DNA of 64,000 nt from the NCBI GenBank assembly GCA_937129365.1, contig CAKZNB010000005.1, forward strand, positions 189,021 to 253,020. Direction: 5' to 3'. The DNA comes from an uncultured Flavobacteriales bacterium (GTDB lineage Bacteria; Bacteroidota; Bacteroidia; Flavobacteriales_D; CAJJDF01). The translations under genes were made by a program, and so were the position numbers. Under the pieces are notes generated by a model. It was given only the letters and a program-made list of their open reading frames with translations, had not been told where the DNA came from and ran no database searches. Every line of letters starts with the position of its first letter. The stretch's first letter is position 1. Shown here piece after piece: positions 1 to 9,154 of the stretch.

Positions 1-403
1 CCTTTTTAGTTGCATTAGGAAGTTCTTCTATAGCATTTAATATTTTGTTATTATCTATACTCAATTCTTCTTTAGGTTCTTCTTCTGCTAATTCAAAATG
101 CTCAATTTTATCCGAAATAAACATCGTTTCATTATATTTTTTTCTTTTCCTTAGTTCATCAATTATAGTTCTTGTTAAAATAGTTCTTGACCAAGTAATA
201 AAACTAAATTCTGAATTATACTTTTCAATATTATCACAAACTTTAATAAAAGAATCGTTGATACATAAAGCTGCATCTTCTTCATTATTAAAATATTTCA
301 TAGCCACCGACATCCAGTATTGGAAGCAGTTTTTGTACAACTCCAATTCAGTTTTTCGGTTTTTTCTTTGAACTTTTTTTATAGTTTTTTTATCAAGTTT
401 CAA
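1..403 (-). CDS. RNA polymerase ECF-type sigma-70 factor, partial (C-terminus beyond left edge)
   Basis: Manual translation of the reverse strand from TTG (401-403): MKLDKKTIKKVQRKNRKTELELYKNCFQYWMSVAMKYFNNEEDAALCINDSFIKVCDNIEKYNSEFSFITWSRTILTRTIIDELRKRKK..., which matches sigma-70 region 2. In-frame stop immediately upstream and no ATG at the expected start. Not in the ORF track. Confidence 0.8.
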   Translation of the reverse strand, partial: MKLDKKTIKKVQRKNRKTELELYKNCFQYWMSVAMKYFNNEEDAALCINDSFIKVCDNIEKYNSEFSFITWSRTILTRTIIDELRKRKKYNETMFISDKIEHFELAEEEPKEELSIDNNKILNAIEELPNATKK

Positions 404-418
404 ATTTTATGAAATAAA

Positions 419-449
419 ACTAGCCTTGCTCTAAAGAAGCAAGGCTAGA
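419..449 (-). terminator. Rho-independent-like terminator downstream of the T9SS/PKD gene
   Basis: Perfect 11-bp inverted repeat ctagccttgct...agcaaggctag; on the minus strand it is followed by a T-rich run (ttttattt). Confidence 0.6.
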
Positions 450-474
450 AAATAAACATTATATTTTTCTTTTG

Positions 475-1131
475 TTATCTAACAATTTGAAGACGTTTTG
501 TAGTAAACGAATTTCCATCTTGAAGTTGGATTATGTACATTCCTTCTTCTAAACTACTTGTATTTAATTGAATTCTGTTACTTCCAGAAAAAATACCTCT
601 CTCAAGCACTTGAACTTGAGAACCCTTAGTATCAATGATTCTAATAGTTAAATCAGTAGAGTTTAAAGATTCAAAATCCAATGTAGTAAATTCTTGCGCT
701 GGATTAGGATATACCTTAATATTATTAAGAGTCTTGTTCTCAGTTATAGATGCTAAAGAGTTTCCTGTCGATACAGTAAAAGCACTTCTAACATTTCCAG
801 AAGAATCAACTGTTAATGTATCACAAAAAACACTCGTACAAAGACCTACAACAGTTGAATCGATAATTGTTAAGCACACAACATAACTTCCATGTGTAGC
901 ATAAGTATGTGTTACATTTAATCCTGTCTGTGGAGCTGAACTATCACCAAAGTCCCAAGAGTATAACATACCTGGGGATCCAATTGAACTATCGACTAAT
1001 ATTGCTTTATTAGGAATTGGCAATCTAGTTATAGGGTCAACTGCTTGATGTTTTGAGAATTTTGCTTGACATTGACCAAACATCACTGATGCTGAGAATA
1101 TTAACGCTGAGATAAGTAATAATTTTTTCAT
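475..1131 (-). CDS. Secreted PKD-domain protein with T9SS type A C-terminal sorting domain
   Basis: Signal peptide, PKD-like YSWDFGDSSAPQTGLNVTHTYATHGSYVVCLTI, C-terminal KVYPNPAQEFTTLDF...GMYIIQLQDGNSFTTKRLQIVR. Confidence 0.85.
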   Translation of the reverse strand: MKKLLLISALIFSASVMFGQCQAKFSKHQAVDPITRLPIPNKAILVDSSIGSPGMLYSWDFGDSSAPQTGLNVTHTYATHGSYVVCLTIIDSTVVGLCTSVFCDTLTVDSSGNVRSAFTVSTGNSLASITENKTLNNIKVYPNPAQEFTTLDFESLNSTDLTIRIIDTKGSQVQVLERGIFSGSNRIQLNTSSLEEGMYIIQLQDGNSFTTKRLQIVR

Positions 1132-1212
1132 TTTGATTTGTTTTAAAAGTTTATGTTTTTGATCTACACTTTCATTTACGTAGTTATTTTTAAATAGGGG
1201 TGGTATTTTAAT

Positions 1213-2484
1213 TTATTTTTTTAAAATGTGTATTCCTATACTACAATCTAAGCATTTTTTATTTACACAGTATTCGTTATGACATTGAATGATAGCTTGA
1301 GAATCCCCAGCATTTTCAATCTTCAACTTATCTTTGAATATTCGAGTAATCTTATTCTCCTCTGCTGGAATTTCTACCAACAAACTGATTGCCCTATCTA
1401 TATAAGTTTCTTCATCTTTATATTTTCCATAACAATATAGAAATGGGGCTATCGTATTTACAATAATTGAATCTATTAAAGTCTTACCTATAGATTTTTT
1501 AATCGGATTACTTTCTTTATCAAAAGTATAGTGATTTTTCCAAAACCCTTCTTCTATAGATATTGACAAAAATTTCTGAAGTTCTTTATAAGATTTTTTA
1601 TTTACAACAAGTGAATCAAACAAATGAACTGAGCTTATTAACAGTTGAGCAAGTTGAGCAATTCTTACCGTTGGGAAATTAGGTGGGCGCAGCTTAGAAA
1701 ACTTCCAAAACACTTTGTTTATCGGAATCAAATTGTGCTTAGCTTGATGAAAAGAATACTCTTTCTTTAGTTGATTATAATATTCATTTTCAGATTTATT
1801 ATTTTCTAGAAATCCAGCTTGTCCAAACAAAATACTTTCTGTTGCTAGTAAGTTATCTCCTAATTTAGAAAACAATTTAACATCCGTATTCTTAGTTAAT
1901 TGCTCCATAGGATGACTATTAATTTTCATCCCCATAGCTTTAGCTATGTATTGAAAAAATACCTGCTCCCAATCGTAATTTGTTTTTTTTAATTCCAGCT
2001 TTATCAACTCAGCTTTTGAAGCCAATCGCTCAATTAGCATTTGCTCTATGGTGGATGAAACAATAATATCTGGAACAGATTGAAGTGAATTACTACAAGG
2101 AATAGATGAGAAAATAAATCGCTGATACTCCTCAAATTGAGAATAATCCATTCTGTTTTTTAATTCCAAAGTTGGAATTATACTTCCCGTAGATGTTTTT
2201 ATTTCAGCATCATAATTATAAACCACATGCAATACTACAGAATCGTAAGCCTTATCTGTTTGATGATTGTGTTTTAACCAATCACTTGAATTTATATGAA
2301 TTTCAATGTTTCCTGCCCAAGTTGTGTTGTCAATTTTTACTTTACCTTGCGAGAAATCTGGACCAGAATCATGGTTATGAAAACCGAAATCTACTATTTC
2401 CAGTTGTTCACCTTCGAAAGTAAAAAGGTCGCTCATTGAAAATAATTTGTATTTCCAGAGATAATGGAGATAGTCCTCAGTCAT
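1213..2484 (-). CDS. DUF2851 family protein
   Basis: MTEDYLHYLWKYKLF...HNHDSGPDFSQGKVKIDNTTWAGNIEIHINSSDW typical of this Bacteroidetes family. Confidence 0.8.
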   Translation of the reverse strand: MTEDYLHYLWKYKLFSMSDLFTFEGEQLEIVDFGFHNHDSGPDFSQGKVKIDNTTWAGNIEIHINSSDWLKHNHQTDKAYDSVVLHVVYNYDAEIKTSTGSIIPTLELKNRMDYSQFEEYQRFIFSSIPCSNSLQSVPDIIVSSTIEQMLIERLASKAELIKLELKKTNYDWEQVFFQYIAKAMGMKINSHPMEQLTKNTDVKLFSKLGDNLLATESILFGQAGFLENNKSENEYYNQLKKEYSFHQAKHNLIPINKVFWKFSKLRPPNFPTVRIAQLAQLLISSVHLFDSLVVNKKSYKELQKFLSISIEEGFWKNHYTFDKESNPIKKSIGKTLIDSIIVNTIAPFLYCYGKYKDEETYIDRAISLLVEIPAEENKITRIFKDKLKIENAGDSQAIIQCHNEYCVNKKCLDCSIGIHILKK

Positions 2485-2549
2485 TTATAAATTTAATAAA
2501 ATATTACATGAAGAAAAAATGAAGCTATCTTTTAAATTTTAACTTAATT

Positions 2550-3182
2550 TTAGTCAATTCTGTACGGAAATTTTTTCTCTATTTTTTTAACCATAGCTTT
2601 TGTTAATTTTTCTGGCTTACTCCCTATACTTCCTGAATAAATATCATTGAACTTAAAAAGTAACTGTCCATCTTTACCATCATTCAATAAGATTGTTGCA
2701 TCAACTTCATTAGTACTTCCAAAAAATCCAGATAGTAGAGCTATAGCTACTGATCCACCTGTTGAAAATGGTTTTCTAGCAAAAATTAATCCTGAAACAA
2801 CAGCATCTACATTAAGTTTTTCTGCTAATTGCTTTTTTGTATATTTTTTAATATTAGATGAATTAATATTATTACTTTTTAATAAACTGTTAGTTGTCGA
2901 TACATTTTGAAATTCTATATTGAAATTGGATTTTTTGTTTAAGAACCTTTCATATATCTGTTCTTGAAATGTAATACTTAAGTCTTTTTCCATTTGTTCA
3001 ATTTGCTCAATAGTAGTTTTCTTTGGCATTTTTTCTACAGAAATTATTATTTCAAATGGAATAAATGCAATTTTTTTATGACTAGAAGTTCTATTTTTTA
3101 GTTCTGGAGAATAATAAACAGATGCACAACTAGAAATAAAAAAAAGCATTAGTATTAAATAAAATATTTTATATCCCTTCAT
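2550..3182 (-). CDS. Putative lipoprotein of unknown function
   Basis: Lipobox FFISSCAS; full-length ORF. Confidence 0.6.
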   Translation of the reverse strand: MKGYKIFYLILMLFFISSCASVYYSPELKNRTSSHKKIAFIPFEIIISVEKMPKKTTIEQIEQMEKDLSITFQEQIYERFLNKKSNFNIEFQNVSTTNSLLKSNNINSSNIKKYTKKQLAEKLNVDAVVSGLIFARKPFSTGGSVAIALLSGFFGSTNEVDATILLNDGKDGQLLFKFNDIYSGSIGSKPEKLTKAMVKKIEKKFPYRID

Positions 3183-3193
3183 ATTTTTAAATA

Positions 3194-3766
3194 TTATGAT
3201 TTCTTCACAAACTGAGTCAAAATTACAATTCGTTGTCCGTTTACTTTTCCTTCAATGTGTTCTGGATTATCGTTTACTAAATTAATATTTCGCACTGCGG
3301 TTCCTCTTTTTGCAGTAAATCCTGCTCCTTTTACTACCAAATCTTTTATCAATACCACCGAGTCTCCTTGGCTAAGAATAACTCCGTTACTATCTCTGTG
3401 CTTCAAATTCATTCCCTCCACTCCTTCTCCACTGGCTTTTGCCCATTTTAGCACATCATCTTCCACATACATCATGTCAAGCAAATTCTGAGTCCAGCTG
3501 GTGTTAAGTCTTGTCAACATTCGCCAAGACATCACTTTTACAGCATCAATTTCGCTCCACATACTATCATTCAAACATCTCCAATGATTTTCTTCGGTAG
3601 TATCAGAATTATCCATTTGTTCCCAACATGTATCACAAGCATACACAGCTTTGTTGGCAGTTCTTATTTCTACCGGTGGAATGTCATACACCTTCAATCC
3701 ATTTGTATTTCCACACATCTCACATTTTCCTTCGCTTCTTGATACTAATTCTTTTTCGAGACTCAT
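3194..3766 (-). CDS. PhnA/YjdM-like domain protein
   Basis: N-terminal zinc-ribbon-like CEMCG...CDTCW and C-terminal LSQGDSVVLIKDLVVKGAGFTAKRGTAVRNI typical of PhnA-domain proteins. Confidence 0.8.
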   Translation of the reverse strand: MSLEKELVSRSEGKCEMCGNTNGLKVYDIPPVEIRTANKAVYACDTCWEQMDNSDTTEENHWRCLNDSMWSEIDAVKVMSWRMLTRLNTSWTQNLLDMMYVEDDVLKWAKASGEGVEGMNLKHRDSNGVILSQGDSVVLIKDLVVKGAGFTAKRGTAVRNINLVNDNPEHIEGKVNGQRIVILTQFVKKS

Positions 3767-3880
3767 TTAATTGTTTATTTAAGTTCTCAAAGTTAGAAAA
3801 AAGAATGAAGCTTAAATTCATGTATTAATGTTTATTTTTTTGATAGCATTTTACGACATTACATTTTAAAATATAAGTTT

Positions 3881-3988
3881 TTGATGGAAAAAACCATCAA
3901 TTAGCAACATTATAATATTAAAAACAGTATATTTGATGGAGAAAACCAATATTAGGCAGTAAATAAACACACAATGACGGAAAAAACC
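3881..3988 (+). promoter_or_regulatory. Three operator-like GG-N6-CC repeats upstream of and overlapping the start of hipB
   Basis: TTGATGGaaaaaaCCATCAA (3881-3900, 7-bp arms), TTGATGGagaaaaCCAATAT (3933-3952), ATGACGGaaaaaaCCAACAA (about 3974-3993). Spacing of the GG steps is 52 and 41 bp. Confidence 0.55.
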
Positions 3989-4318
3989 AACAATATAAAT
4001 CAACTAAGTGATAAAGCAGTTGTAGCATATTTAGGAGATTTTATTCACCAAAAAAGAGTAAATCAAGATAAATCACAATCGCAACTTGCTGAAGAAGCAG
4101 GAGTTAACCGTTCGACCATTAGTCAGATTGAAAATGGAGAACCCATTACGCTTATTTCGCTCATACAGATTCTTAGAGGATTGGATTCTCTAGAGGTTTT
4201 AAACTCTTTTGAAATAAAAAAACAACTAAGCCCAATTGCTTTGGCGAAGCTCGAAAAAAAGCAAAGACAAAGGGCTTCGGGTAAATCGACTGACTCTAAA
4301 AACGAAAGCGAATGGTAG
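3974..4318 (+). CDS. hipB: HipB-like XRE family antitoxin/transcriptional regulator
   Basis: HTH_3: VNQDKSQSQLAEEAGVNRSTISQIENGEPITLISLIQILRGL; overlaps the downstream hipA gene by 7 nt. Confidence 0.85.
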   Translation: MTEKTNNINQLSDKAVVAYLGDFIHQKRVNQDKSQSQLAEEAGVNRSTISQIENGEPITLISLIQILRGLDSLEVLNSFEIKKQLSPIALAKLEKKQRQRASGKSTDSKNESEW

Positions 4319-5622
4319 CTATAACCACTGCATTTGTTAAACTATGGGGCGAAACTGTAGGAGCTGTATATTGGGACGAAAACACAGGAGTAGCAAGTTT
4401 TGAATACACCAAAACCGCTATTGAAAAAGGCTGGGATTTATCGCCTATAAAAATGCCTATTGATTCCCCTACTCCTATTTTTTCGTTTCCAGAACTGCGT
4501 CCTACCAGAAATAGCGAGTTCGATACTTTTAAAGGATTGCCAGGATTATTAGCAGATGTATTGCCCGATAAATATGGAAATCAATTGATAAACACTTGGC
4601 TAGCCCAAAAAGGAAGACCACAAAACAGTATGAATCCCATTGAACAACTTTGCTTTATTGGAACAAGAGGAATGGGTGCATTAGAATTTGAACCAACAAA
4701 AATGCCTGCTACAAAAAATAGCTTTACTGTAGAAATTGATAGTTTGGTAAATATTGCTAAAAAAATGCTGGACAAACGAACTCAATTCAATACCAACATT
4801 AATAAAGAAGAACAAAAAGCCATGACCGAACTACTGAAAATAGGAACTTCGGCTGGTGGAGCACGACCAAAAGCTATTATTGCTTACAACCCAACAACTG
4901 GCGAAGTAAAATCGGGACAAACCAACTCACCAACTGGATTTGAGCAGTGGATGATAAAACTCGATACAGTAAGTGATGTGCAATTTGGCGAGAGTAAGGG
5001 GTTTGGAAGAGTGGAAATGGCTTATTACGATATGGCAACCAATTGTGGAATTAACATGATGGAATCCAAACTATTAGAAGAAAATGGAAGGGCTCATTTT
5101 ATGACTAAACGATTTGATAGAGGAGAAAACAACGAGAAATTCCATATTCAGACTTTTTGTGCTATGCAACATTATGATTACAATGAAGTAACCAGTTTTA
5201 GTTATGAGCAGTTGTTTCAAACTATGCGAATATTGAGATTGCCATTTCCTGAAGCGGAGCAACAATTCAGAAGAATGGTGTTTAATGTAATTGCTAAAAA
5301 CTGTGACGACCATACCAAAAACTTTGGGTTCAGATTAAAACAAGGCGGAAAATGGGAATTGGCACCAGCTTATGATTTGTGCTATGCATATCGAGCAGAT
5401 AGCCAATGGGTGAGTCAACATGCACTGAGTGTAAATGGAAAAAGAAAAAACATTACAAAAGAAGATTTATTGGTACTCGCAAAATCCATTTCTATAAAAA
5501 AAGGGGAGAAAATTATTGAGGAAATAAACTCGGTGGTAAGTAATTGGAGAACCTATGCTAACAAGTGGAAAGTGAAACCTGAGCTAGCTGACTTAATACA
5601 AGATAATTTAGAAATCTATTGA
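4312..5622 (+). CDS. hipA: HipA family serine/threonine kinase toxin
   Basis: HipA signatures IGTSAGGARPKAIIAYNP, MTKRFDR, NCDDHTKNFGF, ELAPAYDLCYAY; 436 aa, close to full-length HipA. Confidence 0.9.
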   Translation: MVAITTAFVKLWGETVGAVYWDENTGVASFEYTKTAIEKGWDLSPIKMPIDSPTPIFSFPELRPTRNSEFDTFKGLPGLLADVLPDKYGNQLINTWLAQKGRPQNSMNPIEQLCFIGTRGMGALEFEPTKMPATKNSFTVEIDSLVNIAKKMLDKRTQFNTNINKEEQKAMTELLKIGTSAGGARPKAIIAYNPTTGEVKSGQTNSPTGFEQWMIKLDTVSDVQFGESKGFGRVEMAYYDMATNCGINMMESKLLEENGRAHFMTKRFDRGENNEKFHIQTFCAMQHYDYNEVTSFSYEQLFQTMRILRLPFPEAEQQFRRMVFNVIAKNCDDHTKNFGFRLKQGGKWELAPAYDLCYAYRADSQWVSQHALSVNGKRKNITKEDLLVLAKSISIKKGEKIIEEINSVVSNWRTYANKWKVKPELADLIQDNLEIY

Positions 5623-5885
5623 TACCCTTTAAATTTCCAAACCACTAATATAGCTCCCAGAACTAAAAATCCAAACATAAACAACTGACCGTAACCTGCT
5701 GGTTGACTTGGTGTTTCTTCTGATGATTCAGTCGAATCATTTGCTAAAGAATCAGCTATAGTTGAGTCTGAGGTATTTTCTGCAGCCAATTCTGTGGAGT
5801 TTATTATTGAATCTTTCTCAGAACAATAGCTATTGAAAGAGATTGAAAATATAAAAATGCTTAGGAGTAACGCAATGTTTTTCAT
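5616..5885 (-). CDS. Small membrane protein, unknown function
   Basis: Signal/TM at N-terminus, Ser/Thr/Asp-rich linker, C-terminal TM; converges on and overlaps the hipA 3' end. Confidence 0.5.
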   Translation of the reverse strand: MKNIALLLSIFIFSISFNSYCSEKDSIINSTELAAENTSDSTIADSLANDSTESSEETPSQPAGYGQLFMFGFLVLGAILVVWKFKGYQ

Positions 5886-5947
5886 AGATATATCTTAGTT
5901 GTACTGATTTTTTTATTATTTGGTATAAATTTAATTAATTTCAATTA

Positions 5948-6133
5948 ATGGAAATAATTTTTGACATATTAATAGAATTCTGTTCTTTACCAGGAGCAAT
6001 ATTGCTTTATATCTTTAGTAATAAAAAACTAAAGTTTAAAGAGTTTTATGAAACTAACTATGTTCAATCAACTATTGTAGGACTAGGATTTTGGTTTTTG
6101 ATAGGATTAACAATCGCATATTTCGGTTCCTAA
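5948..6133 (+). CDS. Small hydrophobic hypothetical protein
   Basis: 61-aa ORF with two hydrophobic segments; stop abuts the convergent neighbour. Confidence 0.4.
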   Translation: MEIIFDILIEFCSLPGAILLYIFSNKKLKFKEFYETNYVQSTIVGLGFWFLIGLTIAYFGS

Positions 6134-6679
6134 TTATTTATAATTTTTCAACTCCTCAATTAATTTAGAGGCATCATTCTCCATAATTAACAGACTTTTC
6201 GCTTCTTCATCCAAATACCCAAATTCCACAAAAGTATCAAGCAATTTGGTTAGTTTGGTGTAAAATCCATTAATATCAAACAGTGCCATTGGTTTATGTA
6301 TGGCGTTTATTTTATTAAGCGTCATCACATCTAGAATTTCGTCCAAAGTACCTACTCCACCGGGTAATGCAATAAAACTATCCGAAACTTCTACCATGTT
6401 CTTTTTTCTCTCAAACATATCTTCTGTTGAAATCATTTCGGTTAATCCACCATGAGAATTTTCTTCGGACAATAAAATAGAAGGACGAATTCCAATTACT
6501 TGCCTACCATGAGCTAAAAACTCGTCAGCTATTAATCCCATTAATCCTCCGTTACCTCCTCCATAAACTAAATCGTATTCTTGATTCGCTAGGAGTTTTA
6601 CTAGCTTTTTCGTTTCTTCTACTATTTCAGAGGAATTTCCTGTTCGGGCTCCACAAAATATACATACTTTTTTACTCAT
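6134..6679 (-). CDS. LOG family protein (TIGR00730-type, cytokinin riboside 5'-monophosphate phosphoribohydrolase-like)
   Basis: VYGGGNGGLMGLIAD and PGGVGTLDEILDVMT (PGGxGTxxE) motifs. Confidence 0.85.
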   Translation of the reverse strand: MSKKVCIFCGARTGNSSEIVEETKKLVKLLANQEYDLVYGGGNGGLMGLIADEFLAHGRQVIGIRPSILLSEENSHGGLTEMISTEDMFERKKNMVEVSDSFIALPGGVGTLDEILDVMTLNKINAIHKPMALFDINGFYTKLTKLLDTFVEFGYLDEEAKSLLIMENDASKLIEELKNYK

Positions 6680-6683
6680 AGTT

Positions 6684-7445
6684 TTAATCTATTTCTACCA
6701 TCAATGGGCAATGATCACTATGAACTGCCTCTGACAATATTACTGCTCTTTTTAATCTGCTTTCTAATGTTTTGCTCACCATGTGGTAATCAATTCTCCA
6801 TCCTTTGTTGTTTCCTCTTGCTCCAAATCGATAGGTCCACCAAGTGTAATTGTGCGGCTCATCATTGAAATAACGAAACGAATCAATAAACCCTGAATCA
6901 ATGAACTTACTTACCCATTCTCTTTCTTCTGGTAAAAACCCTGAAGAGTTTTTATTACTAAAAGGATTGTGTATATCAATCGCCTTGTGACAAATATTAT
7001 AATCTCCAGAAATAATTAGATTTGGTATTTCCTTTTTTAGTTCATCAATATAAATCTTAAAATCAGCTAAAAAATCCATTTTATAACTCTGTCTATCAGG
7101 ATTACTACCTGAAGGAAAATAAACACTGATTACAGAAAAAGTATCGTAATCTGCTCGTATAACTCTTCCTTCAATATCGTATTTAGGGTTTCCTATTCCA
7201 TACTCTATATGGTTAGGTCTTTTTTTTGTGAGTATTGCTACTCCGCTATATCCTTTTTTCTCAGCTGAATAAGTGTAAGTTTTGTAACCAATATTCGCAA
7301 ACAATTCACTATCAATTTGATTAGATTGGGCCTTTGTTTCTTGCAAACACACAATATCTGGGTCAACTGATTGTATCCATTTATCCCAGTCTTTTTTCAA
7401 AGCTGCTCTAATACCGTTTACATTATAGGAGATTATTTTTGTCAT
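6684..7445 (-). CDS. xth: Exodeoxyribonuclease III
   Basis: MTKIISYNVNGIRAALKKDW...CLQETKAQ...SGDYNICH...DSFRYF...YTWWTYR...WRIDYHMVS...SDHCPLMVEID. Confidence 0.93.
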   Translation of the reverse strand: MTKIISYNVNGIRAALKKDWDKWIQSVDPDIVCLQETKAQSNQIDSELFANIGYKTYTYSAEKKGYSGVAILTKKRPNHIEYGIGNPKYDIEGRVIRADYDTFSVISVYFPSGSNPDRQSYKMDFLADFKIYIDELKKEIPNLIISGDYNICHKAIDIHNPFSNKNSSGFLPEEREWVSKFIDSGFIDSFRYFNDEPHNYTWWTYRFGARGNNKGWRIDYHMVSKTLESRLKRAVILSEAVHSDHCPLMVEID

Positions 7446-7466
7446 AATTTTTCTAATAGTATAAAA

Positions 7467-7919
7467 TTAAATCCATCCAATTCCAGCAGCTTCAGACCAA
7501 GCTCTAAAAGGCCAAGGTATTGTAGCTAACATGATTATTAATGCAATAAAGAAATACCAAAAAGTTAGTTTATGCCTACGAACAGAATCAGTAATTTTCT
7601 TTCCTTTTATTCTTCCTAAAGTAATTAATGTAATTGCTATTAGCATCCCAAAAATATGTTCAACTGTAAAAAACCTAAGTAAAGAACTAGACATAGTGTT
7701 TTCATTAAACTGAACCCAATTACTTGTAAAATAAAGAACTAACCCTAACAATAATTGAATATGTGTAATAATAAAAGTGATAAGATTTAATTTATCATCT
7801 TGCTTGGTGTATTCCTTTTTTCCTTTCCATTTCTGAAAAGATGTAATAATTACAATTAATAATAAAGCAAGTAAAATGTATCTATTTGCAGAGTGAAGGT
7901 GTTTGAATCCTGTTAACAT
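7467..7919 (-). CDS. Cytochrome b-like integral membrane protein
   Basis: Four hydrophobic segments with conserved His residues (FKHLHSANR, THIQLLLGL, VEHIFGM). Confidence 0.5.
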   Translation of the reverse strand: MLTGFKHLHSANRYILLALLLIVIITSFQKWKGKKEYTKQDDKLNLITFIITHIQLLLGLVLYFTSNWVQFNENTMSSSLLRFFTVEHIFGMLIAITLITLGRIKGKKITDSVRRHKLTFWYFFIALIIMLATIPWPFRAWSEAAGIGWI

Positions 7920-8029
7920 ATTCTAGTTTTTTATGGTTTTAAATCTGGTACAAAATAACAAATCTTTGAGGGAAATAATCGTGTTAGTGATATTAAATTA
8001 AGATATTTGTAAAAAATTAAAATCATCGC

Positions 8030-8548
8030 ATGCAACCAAGAACTGCACAAAACTCTTTAGCCGTTTCAACACACATTGTTTTACCTAACGATACTAACTT
8101 TCACAACAATTTGTTTGGAGGAATGTTGATGAGTTGGGTAGATATTATTGCTTCAGTTTCGGCACGAAGACATTGTAATAAGCAAGTAGTTACGGCCTCA
8201 ATCAATAGCATATCTTTTGATAAACCAATAAAATTGGGAGATACCGTAACGCTAGAAGCAAAAGTTTCTAGAGCCTTCAATTCTTCTATGGAAATCTACA
8301 TTGATGTGTGGGTGCAAAATTTAAGAACAGGAGTTAAACACAAAAGTAATGAGGCTATCAGTACGTTTGTGGCATTGGATGATGAAGGAAAACCATGCAA
8401 AGTTCCCGAACTAAATCCTGAAACGGATGAAGAGAAATTTAGATACGAAGGTGCACTTAGAAGAAAGCAATTGAGTTTGATTCTTGCAAAAAGAATGAAA
8501 CCTAAGGATGCAAATGAATTAAAAGCACTATTTTTAGGAGACGAATAA
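8030..8548 (+). CDS. Acyl-CoA thioesterase, hotdog fold (YciA-like)
   Basis: NNLFGGMLMSWVDIIASVSARRHCNKQVVTASINSISFDKPIKLGDTVTLEAKV. Confidence 0.88.
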   Translation: MQPRTAQNSLAVSTHIVLPNDTNFHNNLFGGMLMSWVDIIASVSARRHCNKQVVTASINSISFDKPIKLGDTVTLEAKVSRAFNSSMEIYIDVWVQNLRTGVKHKSNEAISTFVALDDEGKPCKVPELNPETDEEKFRYEGALRRKQLSLILAKRMKPKDANELKALFLGDE

Positions 8549-8557
8549 ATCAACAAA

Positions 8558-9151
8558 ATGAACGCAACTAACTGTTTTACTATATTTAATGAAGTGATAG
8601 ACAACTATCATGTAACTGATAATGTGGATGCTACACTCAACAATCCACATACTGAGATTGAAGGATTACTCTACCACAAATGCTGGATTGACACTGTGCA
8701 ATGGCACTTGGAGGATATTATTCGTGATCCAAATATCAACCCAACTGATGCATTGGTTATCAAACGAAGAATTGATAAGTCTAACCAAGACCGAACGGAT
8801 ATGGTGGAGAAAATTGACGATTGGTTCTGGGAGTATTTTGGTGCTAAAAATGATTTGACTTGCGGAAAAATAAATACCGAATCTCCTGCTTGGGTAGTGG
8901 ACAGATTGTCTATTTTGGCTCTTAAAATTTACCACATGCAAGAGCAAGTAGACAGAGTTGATTCTGATGCTCAGCACAAAGCTAAAGTAGAGGAAAAACT
9001 GGCTGTCTTGTTAGAACAAAAAGAAGATTTATCATTGGCTTTCAATCAGTTGATTGAAGATGTGATGGAAGGCAGAAAGTATATGAAAGTATACAGACAG
9101 ATGAAAATGTATAATGATGAAAGCCTTAACCCAGTTCTTTACAAAAAGTAA
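8558..9151 (+). CDS. DUF4254 domain protein
   Basis: Family pattern (LLYHKCWIDTVQWHLEDIIRDPNI) plus adjacency to a GT9 gene, common in Bacteroidetes. Confidence 0.75.
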   Translation: MNATNCFTIFNEVIDNYHVTDNVDATLNNPHTEIEGLLYHKCWIDTVQWHLEDIIRDPNINPTDALVIKRRIDKSNQDRTDMVEKIDDWFWEYFGAKNDLTCGKINTESPAWVVDRLSILALKIYHMQEQVDRVDSDAQHKAKVEEKLAVLLEQKEDLSLAFNQLIEDVMEGRKYMKVYRQMKMYNDESLNPVLYKK

Positions 9152-9154
9152 TTA

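Noticed and set aside
45-371. Plus-strand ORF of 108 aa at the left edge
   Set aside because: Antisense to the ECF sigma factor reading frame on the minus strand.
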